Shown piece by piece: positions 54,846 to 63,756 of a stretch of DNA of 64,000 bases; position 1 is the stretch's first letter; every line of letters starts with the position of its first letter. The stretch covers positions 3,860,028 through 3,924,027 of the forward strand of contig NZ_QPFB01000001.1 in assembly GCF_004348115.1 (NCBI RefSeq), in the 5' to 3' direction. The DNA comes from Stenotrophomonas sp. ATCM1_4 (GTDB taxonomy: Bacteria; Pseudomonadota; Gammaproteobacteria; Xanthomonadales; Xanthomonadaceae). Below the pieces are notes generated by a model that saw only the letters and a list, made by a program, of their open reading frames with translations, was not told the DNA's origin and made no database searches. The translations under genes and the position numbers were made by a program.

Positions 54846-56172
54846 GTGGCACCTCCGGCAGCGGCGGCAGTACCGGTGCGCCGGCCGGCGATGCGACGCC
54901 GGGCACGATCGACAGGGTGGGCGGCGCCGGGGCTTTGCCCGTGTACGGCAGGCTGATGGTCGCGGCCACGCCGCTGGGGAAGTTGGACACCATCGCCAGC
55001 GCAGCCTGCTCGCCGCAGGTCAGGCGCAGCCGCTCACGCAGGTTCTTCAGCCCGATGCCGGTGCCGGCGGTGTGGGCGCTGATGCCCTGCCCGTCGTCGG
55101 CCACGGTGATGGTCAACTGGCCGTCGAGCGCACGCGCCAGGATCCAGACCGTGCCGCCGCCGGACTTGGGCTCCAAACCGTGCTTGATCGCGTTCTCGAC
55201 CAGGGTCTGCAGCGACATCGACGGCAGGCTGACCTCGTGCAGCGCCTCGGGCACGTCGATCTGCAGGGCCAGCCGGGCGCCCATGCGGATGCGCAGGATC
55301 TCCAGGTAGGCCTGCACGCGTTCCAGCTCCTGGCCCAGCGTGGACACCGACTGGTCGATGCCCGGCAGCGAGCTGCGCAGGTACTGGATCAGGTGGCCGA
55401 GCATCTGCTCGGCACGCTCGGGATCGGCCCGGGTCAGCACCTGTGCGTTGGCCAGCGTGTTGTAGAGGAAGTGCGGCTCGACCTGGGCATGCAGCAGATT
55501 GAGGCGGGCGACGGTGAGCTCCTTCTCGGCCTCGGTGCGCGCGGCGTGCTCCCGCTCCTCGCGGCGCAGCTCGGCGACCTTGCCACTGAGCGCATGGGTC
55601 ACGGCATCGGCGTTTTCGTAGTTGCTGCCTTCATCGAGCAGCAGCAGGTCCACCCAGGCCCCGGCATCGGGTTCGAACAGCAGGGTGACGCTGCTGGTGT
55701 CCGCGCCAGGGGTGACGCGGGCGGTGATCTGGTTGCGCTTGATCGCCAGCCGCGCCAGTGGGTTCCAGCGCGATGGCGGACGGTCGCCATAGGGGTCGGC
55801 GCGGCGCTGGGTGGCGCGCACCTGCAAGGTGCCGACCGAGCGTTCCATGTGCTCGATGCGCGGCATCTGGCCGATCACCTGCTCCAGCAGGGCGAAGGCG
55901 GTGGCCGCGTCCATCGGCAGTTCGACCTGGCGGCGGTGGCGGTTGGCCAGGGTCTGCGCGTCCAGGCGGTCGGCGACCAGCGCGACGCGCCGCACATGGC
56001 CGACGATCGAGGTCAGCGCGAACACCATCAGCGCCATCGCGGCCAGGCCGAAGATCCAGCCCGGCGCTTCGTCCATCCCGCTGAACAGCCCGCTCCACAG
56101 GAAGCCGGCGGCGATGAGCGTCAATGCCCATGCCAACAGGATGCGGAAACCCAGGAAGAGGCTGGCGAACAT
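54835..56172 (-). CDS. LytS/YehU-type sensor histidine kinase
   Basis: This 445-residue kinase has two N-terminal membrane helices (about 5-30 and 36-60), a cytoplasmic linker, the His_kinase motif VEPHFLYNTLANAQ with phosphorylatable His234, and a HATPase domain (LVENAIKHGLEPKSGGG, DDGQGIS, GIGLKNLRERL). It forms a two-component system with the overlapping LytTR gene. ATG 56172 is chosen; a second ATG at 56208 lacks a ribosome binding site. The proline-rich C-tail is unusual. Confidence 0.92.
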   Translation of the reverse strand: MFASLFLGFRILLAWALTLIAAGFLWSGLFSGMDEAPGWIFGLAAMALMVFALTSIVGHVRRVALVADRLDAQTLANRHRRQVELPMDAATAFALLEQVIGQMPRIEHMERSVGTLQVRATQRRADPYGDRPPSRWNPLARLAIKRNQITARVTPGADTSSVTLLFEPDAGAWVDLLLLDEGSNYENADAVTHALSGKVAELRREEREHAARTEAEKELTVARLNLLHAQVEPHFLYNTLANAQVLTRADPERAEQMLGHLIQYLRSSLPGIDQSVSTLGQELERVQAYLEILRIRMGARLALQIDVPEALHEVSLPSMSLQTLVENAIKHGLEPKSGGGTVWILARALDGQLTITVADDGQGISAHTAGTGIGLKNLRERLRLTCGEQAALAMVSNFPSGVAATISLPYTGKAPAPPTLSIVPGVASPAGAPVLPPLPEVPHAS

Positions 56173-56293
56173 GGTCGGACCTGATGGCGGGGAACTGGCG
56201 TCGAGCATAAGTGCCGCCCGCGCCGGCACAAGGGCCGTGCGACGAAACCCCGGAATCGGCGCCTGAACCCGGCCGCCGGCGGAGCGACCCCGT

Positions 56294-56743
56294 TCAGGCC
56301 GCCGACCGGGCCTTCTCGTAGCGCAGGTCGCCGTCGTCCAGCGCGGCCACCACTTCCCAGCCATGGCGGCGGTAGAAGCCATTGGCACGCACGTCCTCGT
56401 GCCCGTCGGTGCCCAGCCAGATCCGCGCATGGCGCGCGAACAGCGCCTGTTCGGCCGGCCGCGGCACCGCCGTGCCCAGCCCCTGCCCCTCGAAGCCGGG
56501 CTTGACGAACACCGCGAACAGGCAGGCATCGTCCAGGTCGACCATCGAGAACGCCACCGGCTGGCCCTCCACCTCCGCCAGCCACGCGCAGGGCGCGGCC
56601 GCGAGCATTGCGGCAAGCACGTCGGCATCGATGCCCAACTGCGCCATCTGCTCGCGCGAGAGATGGTTCTGGGTGACGCTGGTGCGGATGTCGAACAGCG
56701 CCGGGACATCAGCAACGGCGGCCGGCCGCACGGTGAATGCCAT
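56294..56743 (-). CDS. GNAT-family N-acetyltransferase
   Basis: This 149-residue protein has the GNAT acetyl-CoA motif GFEGQGLGTAV in the middle (about residue 80) and NGFYRRHGWEVV near the C-terminus. The substrate could be an amino group on a small molecule or protein. ATG 56743 has AGGG 7 bp upstream; a nearby ATG at 56758 is in frame. It follows the 665-residue secreted protein gene after 29 bp. Confidence 0.85.
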   Translation of the reverse strand: MAFTVRPAAVADVPALFDIRTSVTQNHLSREQMAQLGIDADVLAAMLAAAPCAWLAEVEGQPVAFSMVDLDDACLFAVFVKPGFEGQGLGTAVPRPAEQALFARHARIWLGTDGHEDVRANGFYRRHGWEVVAALDDGDLRYEKARSAA

Positions 56744-56772
56744 CGGGTTGCCCTGCATGTGCGTTGCCTGCT

Positions 56773-58770
56773 TCACTCGCGCCGCGATTGCCAGTTGGCC
56801 GGCAGCTCCCATTGCACCAGCGCATTGACGCAACGCCCCCACAGCCGTTGGCCATCCGGGCTCCACTGCAACTGGTTCAGCTCATCGCAGTGGGCATCGT
56901 CCGCACGCAGGCTCAGCGAACGACCACTGTCCAGGTTCCACAGCACCGCGGCCACATCGCCCGCCGTCGTGCCCAGGGCCAGCAGGCGGCCGTCCGGCGA
57001 GCCGGCGGCAACCTTGAGCGAGTCCCGCCCCGGCAGGGTCAAGGAGTAGCGCACCTTGCCGCTGTCCACGTCGACCACATGCATGCCCGGGTTTCGGCGC
57101 TCGCCGTCCATCAACACGAAGCCAACCGCGACCCAGCGCCCCGTGACTGAGCCGAACGGCTCGGGCGTCCATTGCGCCATGCCGATGTCATCGAACGGGT
57201 CCGCCGAACCGAAGCGCCGTGGCAGTGGCAGCACGCGCAGCACGCGGCCGGTGCCGCCATCAAGCTCGGTGAGGCCAAATACATCCTCGACCCAGGGATT
57301 GGCCATCGGGCCATCCCATTGCACGGGCTTGGACTGCGCGTTGCCGGGGAAGTCGCCGCGCATCACGTGCTGGCGGGGCGCGGCGAACTGCTGCGCGTAC
57401 TCCCAACGGGCACCGTCGGTGGTCGCGGCCTGCACCGGCGCCCACAGCTTGAACGTGTCGCGCTTGTCCACGTAGTCACGCAGGTACGCCAGCGGCACGC
57501 CGTTACCGTCGTGGAAGTAGCGCACGTAGCTGTCGCCGAGCACGCCCTTCTGGTCGAACGCCAGCGGATGCGTGCTCAGTGACCGGGCCACCGTGTCGTA
57601 GCGCATCACCTGCCCATCCACCAGCAGATGGGCCACCTGGCCGCGCGCGTCGGCGGCCAGCAGCCAACGGTTGGCGTGCGGTTGCGGTGACGTCCACAGC
57701 GTGCGCGGCGTGGCACCGTCGTCGGGCCGCCAATGCATCAGGGTGAACGGATATCGCTGGATCAACAGCACGCTGCCATCGGCCAGCACCTGCATGCCAT
57801 CGGCATCATAGGTCTTGAGCGAGGCCACCCGCTCGATGCGCAGCACGGCCTTGGCATTGAGCGTTGCCGCATCGGCGTCAGGCAGCTTGCGCTGTGGCTC
57901 GGCGATCGTGACCTGCGGCTGCGCCGCCGCGATCCACTCCGAGGCACCGGTACCGATGCGCATGCGTGCCCCGGGCAGCGCGCTCAACGCCTCGTATATC
58001 GGGTTGAACGCCTGCTCCGGCACGCTGCTGCGCTGCAGCCGCGCCTGCGGCCCGGTACTGAAGATGTTGGCGTCAGCCAGCGCGCGCAGCTGCCCGACCA
58101 CGCCACCGCCGGGATTGGGCCAGTCATCGCTGCGCCACACGGTCACCGCCGTGGCCGGTTGCCCCATCACCGCATCAAGCTGGGTCACGCGCACGTTGAG
58201 CGTGCTGGTGCTGCGCCCCATCGCCCCGTGCCGTTGGGTGATGCGGCCATCCCAGTAGCTGAAGGGCTGCTGCAGGTCCGGCATGCGTTCACCGTGTCCC
58301 TCGAAGCGGAACTGGCGCTCAAGCCGCGCCATGCGCCCGGGGATTTCCGATTCCAGCAGCGCACCGTCGCTGACGTACTGCTGCAGCTCGGGCAAGGCGT
58401 AGCGGCGCAGGTAGTCGCGCGTGAGTTCGGGCCGACGCGCCAGCAGGACATCGCCCCAGCCCTGGCCAATGCGTGCCACCAGGTTGTGGTTGTCTTCCCC
58501 GGCCACGGTTCCCAGCGGTTTGAGCGTGGCCTGCACCACCGGCAACACCTGCGCGTAGGGCAGGTCCACGACCATCTGCACCTGCGCCAGGCGCTTGCCT
58601 TCGCGGGCCAGCTGTGGGGAACGCAGCACGGAGGGAAGTCCGTTCTCGACGGCACCGGGGTCGGTGGGAACCACCTGCCAGTTCGGCGGCAAGGCCGCGG
58701 CGTTCGCCCATCCTGCGCTGCCCATGGCAAGCAGCCACAACGCGCGTTTCCATCTGCCAGCGTCCGCCAT
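56773..58770 (-). CDS. Large secreted protein with WD40-like C-terminus
   Basis: This 665-residue protein has a signal peptide (MADAGRWKRALWLLAMGSAGWANA, cleaved before AALPP). The N-terminal 280 residues are of unknown type; the C-terminal 300 show WD40-like repeats (AAGSPDGRLLALGTTAGDVAAVLWNLDSGRSLSLRAD and LQWSPDGQRLWGRCVNALVQWEL). No enzyme motif was found, so it is probably a periplasmic scaffold or binding protein. The acetyltransferase gene follows 29 bp later. Confidence 0.65.
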   Translation of the reverse strand: MADAGRWKRALWLLAMGSAGWANAAALPPNWQVVPTDPGAVENGLPSVLRSPQLAREGKRLAQVQMVVDLPYAQVLPVVQATLKPLGTVAGEDNHNLVARIGQGWGDVLLARRPELTRDYLRRYALPELQQYVSDGALLESEIPGRMARLERQFRFEGHGERMPDLQQPFSYWDGRITQRHGAMGRSTSTLNVRVTQLDAVMGQPATAVTVWRSDDWPNPGGGVVGQLRALADANIFSTGPQARLQRSSVPEQAFNPIYEALSALPGARMRIGTGASEWIAAAQPQVTIAEPQRKLPDADAATLNAKAVLRIERVASLKTYDADGMQVLADGSVLLIQRYPFTLMHWRPDDGATPRTLWTSPQPHANRWLLAADARGQVAHLLVDGQVMRYDTVARSLSTHPLAFDQKGVLGDSYVRYFHDGNGVPLAYLRDYVDKRDTFKLWAPVQAATTDGARWEYAQQFAAPRQHVMRGDFPGNAQSKPVQWDGPMANPWVEDVFGLTELDGGTGRVLRVLPLPRRFGSADPFDDIGMAQWTPEPFGSVTGRWVAVGFVLMDGERRNPGMHVVDVDSGKVRYSLTLPGRDSLKVAAGSPDGRLLALGTTAGDVAAVLWNLDSGRSLSLRADDAHCDELNQLQWSPDGQRLWGRCVNALVQWELPANWQSRRE

Positions 58771-58839
58771 CCGTGTTCCCTTGTCGCGATAAGGCCTGAC
58801 CTTAAGGGTTGGGGTGGTGACGGGGGAATCAATGGCCGT

Positions 58840-58897
58840 GATTGGGGTGCCCTTGGGTGCCCAAAGCCCAATCCCCCTCCCGTTTCCGGGAGAGGGG
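58840..58897 (-). terminator. Terminator region of the M28 peptidase gene
   Basis: Two adjacent hairpins follow the peptidase stop on the minus strand: CCCCTCCCG-TTTC-CGGGAGAGGGG (58874-58897, one bulge) and GATTGGG/CCCAATC (58840-58873) with an inner TTGGG-TG-CCCAA. The first resembles common Xanthomonadaceae intergenic GC hairpins. Confidence 0.6.
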
Positions 58898-58910
58898 CTC
58901 AGGGCGTGCG

Positions 58911-60560
58911 TTACCTGCGCTCGGCCGCGCTGGCATCGCGCGTGGCGCGGAATGCCTCTTCCGGGCTCCAGTTCGGCCAGTCACGCGAATTGGCCAGCTT
59001 CTCGCCCAGGGTGTAGACCACTTCCAGGTCACGCACCGCGCCGGCGAAGGTCCAGTCGGCCTGCCATTCGTCGCCCTGCTGGTGGTAGCGCTTGGCGGTG
59101 TAGTCGTCGGAGGCCTTCTTGCCGGCTTCCACGCCACCATCGATCCAGTCCTGGCCGGCCGAATACGACAACGCCGGCACGCCACGCTTGGCGAACGGGA
59201 AGTGGTCGGAGCGGAAGAACAGGCCCGCCTCCGGCTTCGGGTCCGGCGTGTAGTGCAGGTCCCATCCCTTGGCCACGTCCTTGAGCTGGTCCAGCAGTTC
59301 CATCTTCGCCGAACCGTAGATGCCGAAGTCACGCGACGGGCTGTACGGCGCCATGCCGTCCATGTTGATCACCGCCACCGTCTTGGACAACGGGTACAGC
59401 GGGTTGCTGGCGTAGTACTCCGAGCCCAGCAGGCCCTTTTCCTCGGCCGTCACCGCCAGGAACACCACCGAGCGCTGCGGCTTGGGCTGCGTGGCGAAGC
59501 CGCGGGCCAGCTCGACCAGCGCGGCGGTGCCGCTGGCGTTGTCCATGGCACCGTTGAAGATGCGGTCACCGCGTGCATCCGGCTCGCCCACGCCGATGTG
59601 GTCCCAGTGCGCGCTGTAGATCACCGTCTCGTCCGGGTGCGTGCTGCCTTCCAGCCGCGCCACCACGTTGTGCGAGGTGATCACCTCGTTGTGGACCTGG
59701 TAGTTGGCCGAGAACGTCTCGCCCTTGATCTCCACCGGCTGGAAGTCGCGCGACTGCGCCTGCTTCTTCAGCGTTTCGAAATCCAGGCCGGCGCGCTTGA
59801 ACATCGCCACCGCCAGGTCACGCTGGATCCAGCCTTCCAACGCCGGATGCGCCTCGGCGGGCTTGTCGCGCACCACGTCGAACATGGTGTTGGTGTTGGA
59901 ACCGGCCACCGTCGCCCAGCCGTAGGACGCCGGTGCGGTTTCGTGGACGATCAGCACGCCGGCCGCGCCCTGGCGCGCGCCTTCCTCGTACTTGTAGGTC
60001 CAGCGGCCGTAGTAGGTCATGCCCTTGCCGTCGAAATCACCCACGCCGGTCTCGAAGTCCGGGTCGTTGATCAGCACCACGGCGATCTTGCCCTTCAGGT
60101 CCACGCCCTTGAAGTCGTCCCAGTTGCGTTCCGGCGCCTTGACGCCGTAGCCCAGGAACACCAGCGGCGCGTCGGTGATGGCCACCTGGCTGTCGCCATT
60201 CATCGCGGCGCGCACGGCGATCTCCTGGCCCTGGGTCAGCGCCTGCGGCGTGCCCTGGCCGGTCAGCGTGAGCTGCGGCTTGCCGACGATGTCGCCCTTG
60301 AGCAGGGGCACGGCCTGGGTCCACAGGCGCTTGCCGTCCTTCAGGTCGCCGCCCGGCTGCAGGCCCGCGTCGGCGAACTGCCGGCTCAGGTAGGCGATGG
60401 TCTTTTCCTCGCCCGCCGAGGCCGGCGAACGGCCTTCGTAGGCGTCGGAGGAAAGCTCCTTCACGTCGGCCGAAATGCGGGCGCCGTCGAACTTCGGCGG
60501 GGCGGCCATCAGGGCCGTGGATACCGACATCGCCAACAGGCTGATTACTACACGCTTCAC
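58911..60560 (-). CDS. M28-family metallopeptidase (aminopeptidase-like)
   Basis: This 549-residue protein has a signal peptide (MKRVVISLLAMSVSTALMAA, cleaved before PPKF), a PA-domain insertion, and the M28 zinc site: His318/Asp320 in SAHWDHIG, Asp340 in GAMDNASG, Glu373/Glu374 in TAEEKGLLGS, then INMDGM and the late SDHFPF. It probably removes N-terminal residues in the periplasm. GGAGGT lies 5 bp before GTG 60560, which decides the start over an ATG at 60584. Confidence 0.93.
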   Translation of the reverse strand: MKRVVISLLAMSVSTALMAAPPKFDGARISADVKELSSDAYEGRSPASAGEEKTIAYLSRQFADAGLQPGGDLKDGKRLWTQAVPLLKGDIVGKPQLTLTGQGTPQALTQGQEIAVRAAMNGDSQVAITDAPLVFLGYGVKAPERNWDDFKGVDLKGKIAVVLINDPDFETGVGDFDGKGMTYYGRWTYKYEEGARQGAAGVLIVHETAPASYGWATVAGSNTNTMFDVVRDKPAEAHPALEGWIQRDLAVAMFKRAGLDFETLKKQAQSRDFQPVEIKGETFSANYQVHNEVITSHNVVARLEGSTHPDETVIYSAHWDHIGVGEPDARGDRIFNGAMDNASGTAALVELARGFATQPKPQRSVVFLAVTAEEKGLLGSEYYASNPLYPLSKTVAVINMDGMAPYSPSRDFGIYGSAKMELLDQLKDVAKGWDLHYTPDPKPEAGLFFRSDHFPFAKRGVPALSYSAGQDWIDGGVEAGKKASDDYTAKRYHQQGDEWQADWTFAGAVRDLEVVYTLGEKLANSRDWPNWSPEEAFRATRDASAAERR

Positions 60561-60629
60561 GCTGCACCTCCAGTGGTCAGACAACCTGTGGAGTGTAGCC
60601 AGCGCCGGGCAGGCTGGGGCAGTGCCCTT

Positions 60630-61871
60630 TTACACGGCCGCCGCCCGGGACAGCAGGACCTCCCGTTCCCGCGCGTTGCCGCTCAATTCGGCGGCCAGTT
60701 CGAACGCGACACGCGCCTCCGCGGCGCGGCCCAGCTTGTCCAGCAGGTCCCCGCGCACGGCCGCCAACGGGGCATAGCCCTTCAGCCGGGCATCGCCGGA
60801 CAGGGCTTCCACCAGCGGCCAGGCGGCCTCCGCTCCGCGAGCCTGTGCAATGGCGACGGCGCGGTTGAGTTCGATCACCGGCGATGGCGTCACCTGGCCA
60901 AGCCTCGTGTACAGCTCGGCAATGCGCTGCCAGTCGGTCTGTTCGGCGCGCCGCGCGCGGGCGTGGCAGGCGGCGATGCCAGCCTGCAGCACGTAGGCAT
61001 CCTCGGCACCGCCGAGCGCCTCGGCCGCGTCCAGCGCCTGCAGGCCGCGCGCGATCTGCAGCCAATCCCAGCGGCTGCGGTCCTGCGCCGGCAACAGCAC
61101 CGGTGCGCCGTCGGCGCCGGTGCGGGCACGCAGGCGCGAGGCCTGCAGCTCCATCAATGCGAGCAAGCCCAGCACCGCCACCGTGGATGGCAGCAGGCCG
61201 TTGAGTATGCGGACGAGCCGCAAGGCCTCCTCGCACAGCGCCGGGCGCATCCAGTCCTCGCCGCTGCTGGCGGCATAGCCCTCGTTGAAGACCAGGTAGA
61301 CCACCTCCAGCACCGACTGCAGGCGGGGCTGCAGGTCCTGGCGACGCGGCACCTCGAACGGCACCTGGCGCTCGGCCAGCAGGCGCTTAGCACGCACGAT
61401 GCGCTGGGCGATGGTGGCCTCCGGCTGCAGGTAGGCGCGCGCGATCTCGGCCGTGCTCAACCCGCACAGCAGGCGCAGGGTCAGCGCGACCCGGGCCTCG
61501 GCCGGCAGTACCGGGTGGCAGGCCACGAACACCAGCCGCAGCAGGTCGTCGCCGAAATCATCCAGGTACTCCCTCGCATCCGCCCCCATGGTCGGCTCCT
61601 GCAGCTCGTCCGTCAGTTCGGCCTGCACGTGCAGGCGCCGTTGTCGCAGGCGGTCGATGGCGCGGCGCTGGGCGGTGGTCATCAACCACGCGGCGGGATT
61701 GTCGGGCACGCCGTGCCGGGGCCAGTGCTCGAGCGCGGCCACCAGCGCGTCCTGGGCCAGCTCCTCGGCGCTGTCCAGGTCGCCCAGCATCCGGGCAAGG
61801 CGCGCGACCAGGCGTGGCGATTCCATCCGCCACACCGTGTCGAGCCTGCGCTGGAGTTCGGCATGTTCCAT
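60630..61871 (-). CDS. ECF42-like RNA polymerase sigma factor with C-terminal extension
   Basis: This 413-residue protein has a sigma-70 region 2 (about 10-85, DSAEELAQDALVAALEHWP and RRAIDRLRQRR) and region 4 (about 125-180, RLLCGLSTAEIARAYLQPEATIAQRIVRAKR). A helical TPR/DUF6596-like extension of over 200 residues follows, rich in alanine-leucine repeats. This layout and the link to DGPF (YCII) genes match the ECF42 group, in which no anti-sigma factor is seen. It is the last gene of a five-gene operon. Region 2.4 and the recognition helix are intact, so it is likely functional. Confidence 0.88.
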   Translation of the reverse strand: MEHAELQRRLDTVWRMESPRLVARLARMLGDLDSAEELAQDALVAALEHWPRHGVPDNPAAWLMTTAQRRAIDRLRQRRLHVQAELTDELQEPTMGADAREYLDDFGDDLLRLVFVACHPVLPAEARVALTLRLLCGLSTAEIARAYLQPEATIAQRIVRAKRLLAERQVPFEVPRRQDLQPRLQSVLEVVYLVFNEGYAASSGEDWMRPALCEEALRLVRILNGLLPSTVAVLGLLALMELQASRLRARTGADGAPVLLPAQDRSRWDWLQIARGLQALDAAEALGGAEDAYVLQAGIAACHARARRAEQTDWQRIAELYTRLGQVTPSPVIELNRAVAIAQARGAEAAWPLVEALSGDARLKGYAPLAAVRGDLLDKLGRAAEARVAFELAAELSGNAREREVLLSRAAAV

Positions 61872-61919
61872 CAGGCCGCGATCAAAGCACCCGCCGCCGC
61901 GGCCGGCAAGCGCCGGGCC

Positions 61920-62276
61920 TCACACATTCACGAACGGCTTGAAGCCACCCCAGAACATGCGCTTGCCATCGAACGGCACGTTCTGCGCGTTCATGCCGGC
62001 CAGGCGCGGATCGGCCATGGCCTTGGCATTGACGCGGTCACGGTGCGCGCGCGAGCGGAACAGCACGTAGGCGAACACCACCACCTCGCCGGGCTTGAGC
62101 TTGACCGCCTGCGGGAACGAGGTGTGCTTGCCCGGCTTGACGTCATCGGCCACCGCTTCGAGGTAGCCCAGCGCGCCGTGCTCCTTCCATACCTTGGCCG
62201 CCTTGCGGGCGATGCGCTGGTACTGGCCCAGCTTGTCCTGCGGCACCGGCAGTACATAACCATCGACGTAACTCAT
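61920..62276 (-). CDS. DUF1428 family protein
   Basis: This 118-residue protein matches DUF1428 (MSYVDGYVLPVPQDKLGQYQRIARKAAKVWKEHGAL, then VVVFAYVLFRSRAHRD), a small ferredoxin-like family akin to EthD/DGPF proteins. The function is unknown. It sits between VOC and sigma-factor genes in the operon and starts 19 bp after the preceding VOC gene. Confidence 0.9.
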   Translation of the reverse strand: MSYVDGYVLPVPQDKLGQYQRIARKAAKVWKEHGALGYLEAVADDVKPGKHTSFPQAVKLKPGEVVVFAYVLFRSRAHRDRVNAKAMADPRLAGMNAQNVPFDGKRMFWGGFKPFVNV

Positions 62277-62295
62277 CGCGATTCCTCCACTGGGC

Positions 62296-62700
62296 TCAGT
62301 TGGGTTCACCGTCCATGAAGGCGATCTCCCACAGGTGGCCGTCCAGGTCCTGGAAGCCACGCTGGTACATGAAGCCGTAGTCGCGCGCCGGCATCGGCTC
62401 GCCGGCGCCGGCCTTCAGCGCCTTGTCCACCAGCGCATCCACGGCCGGGCGGCTGTCCGCCGACAGGCAGGTGATCACCGTCGTCTGCGCACGTGCGTCA
62501 CCGACCGGAAGTGGCGTGAACGTCTTGAAGAATGGCTCCACCAGCAGCATCACGAAGATGCTGTCGCTGACGATCATGCACGCGGCGTTCTCGTCGGTGA
62601 ACTGCGGGTTGAAGTGGTAGCCCAGGGCACCGAAGAAGGCCTTGGAGGCCTCCAGGTCGCGCACCGGCAGGTTGACGAAGATCATCTGTGGCGTGGCCAT
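62296..62700 (-). CDS. VOC-superfamily protein (glyoxalase-like)
   Basis: This 134-residue VOC protein has the pattern MIFVNLPVRDLEASKAFFGALGYHFNPQFTDENAACMIV and the C-terminal FQDLDGHLWEIAFMDG. The metal-binding Glu (WEIAF) is retained, while the first-module ligand is less clear. The likely roles are metal-dependent chemistry on small substrates or resistance. ATG 62700 is 2 bp after the PhnB-like gene. Confidence 0.88.
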   Translation of the reverse strand: MATPQMIFVNLPVRDLEASKAFFGALGYHFNPQFTDENAACMIVSDSIFVMLLVEPFFKTFTPLPVGDARAQTTVITCLSADSRPAVDALVDKALKAGAGEPMPARDYGFMYQRGFQDLDGHLWEIAFMDGEPN

Positions 62701-62702
62701 GC

Positions 62703-63140
62703 TCACTGCCCCCCGTCCATCGGCTTCATGCAGTTGACCATCCACGGCTTGCCGTAGCGGTCGACCAGCATGCCCCAGCGGTGCGCCCAGAAGGTCTCGC
62801 CCAGCGGCATCTGCACCTGACCGCCATCGGCCAGTGCGGCGAACACGCGCTCGGCCTCTTCGATGCTGTCCACGTCGACGTTGATGGTGGTGGCGGCCTG
62901 CCCGTTTGCCGCGGGCCCATCGGCGGCCATCAGCACCGCGCCGCCGGCCTCGACCTGGCAGTGCGCCACCTGGTCGGCATCCGGGGTGAAGCCCCCGCAG
63001 CCCTCCATGTCCGAATCGGGGCCGGGTGGCATGTCGCCGTACTTCATCTCCGACACCACCTTGCCCCCGAGTGCCCTGGCATAGAACGCCATCGCTTCGT
63101 GGGTATTGCCGTTGAAACCGAGGAAGGGAATCAATCTCAT
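62703..63140 (-). CDS. PhnB-like VOC protein
   Basis: This 145-residue protein matches PhnB/DUF1338-type VOC domains (MRLIPFLGFNGNTHEAMAFYARALGG, then the late WGMLVDRYGKPWMVN). These are often metal-free or weakly metal-binding. The role is unknown; the gene lies between the YCII/DGPF gene and the second VOC gene in the sigma operon, with gaps of 24 bp and 2 bp. Confidence 0.88.
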   Translation of the reverse strand: MRLIPFLGFNGNTHEAMAFYARALGGKVVSEMKYGDMPPGPDSDMEGCGGFTPDADQVAHCQVEAGGAVLMAADGPAANGQAATTINVDVDSIEEAERVFAALADGGQVQMPLGETFWAHRWGMLVDRYGKPWMVNCMKPMDGGQ

Positions 63141-63164
63141 GGTCGTGCTCCTGTCGTTGCGGGG

Positions 63165-63593
63165 TCAGTTGTGCTCGATGCGGTCACGCAGACGCTGCTC
63201 CTGCGCGCGCAATTCCGGGGTGAAGGCTTCGCCGAAATCCTCGGCCTCGAACAGCGGCCGGATCTCCACCTCCACCGCGCTGCCATCGGCGCTGCTGAAC
63301 GGGGCACGCTTGAGCCATTCCACGGCTTCGTCCATCGAGCGCACCTGCCACAGCCAGAAGCCGGCGATCAGCTCGCGGGTCTCGGCGAACGGGCCATCGA
63401 TGACGCTGCGGCGCGTGCCTTCGAAGCGCACCCGCGCGCCGCGCGCACTGGGGTGCAGGCCTTCGCCGGCCAGCATGATGCCGGCCTTGACCAGTTCCTC
63501 GTTGTAGGCGCCCATCGCCGTCAGCTCAGCCTCGGTGGGCATCACCCCGGCCTCGGTGTCGGCATTGGCCTTCACGATCACCATCACTTTCAT
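63165..63593 (-). CDS. YCII/DGPF-family protein, first gene of the sigma operon
   Basis: This 142-residue protein has a ferredoxin-like YCII fold with the DGPF motif in IDGPFAETRELIAGFW, the feature that names the family. DGPF proteins co-occur with ECF42 sigma factors, and their biochemical role is unclear. ATG 63593 lies about 37 nt after the -10 of the sigma-type promoter (see the promoter entry). It opens the five-gene operon. Confidence 0.9.
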   Translation of the reverse strand: MKVMVIVKANADTEAGVMPTEAELTAMGAYNEELVKAGIMLAGEGLHPSARGARVRFEGTRRSVIDGPFAETRELIAGFWLWQVRSMDEAVEWLKRAPFSSADGSAVEVEIRPLFEAEDFGEAFTPELRAQEQRLRDRIEHN

Positions 63594-63636
63594 CACCGTC
63601 TCCGTCGCCAGCCCCATGCCGGCTCACATCCACTAC

Positions 63637-63663
63637 GACGAACCCGCGCGACAGGAATCGACA
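63637..63663 (-). promoter_or_regulatory. ECF-type promoter of the sigma/DGPF operon
   Basis: On the minus strand TGTCGA (63663-63658) and CGTC (63640-63637) are separated by 17 bp, before the DGPF gene. As I recall, -35 TGTCGA with a CGTC-like -10 is the target motif described for ECF42 sigma factors. This fits autoregulation by the sigma factor at the operon's end. Confidence 0.7.
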
Positions 63664-63756
63664 TTGCGCGCATGGAAATTCCTGAACGTATTCATGCGGC
63701 ACCGCAACAGCAGCGATGCGCGATGATGGGCGCTCCGGCCCCACCGTCCCCACCCG

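Noticed and set aside
58842-62318. A 1158-codon open frame on the plus strand over the M28, sigma and DUF1428 genes
   Set aside because: It is antisense to well-supported genes and crosses their intergenic gaps. Length alone is explained by scarcity of stop codons in GC-rich DNA.
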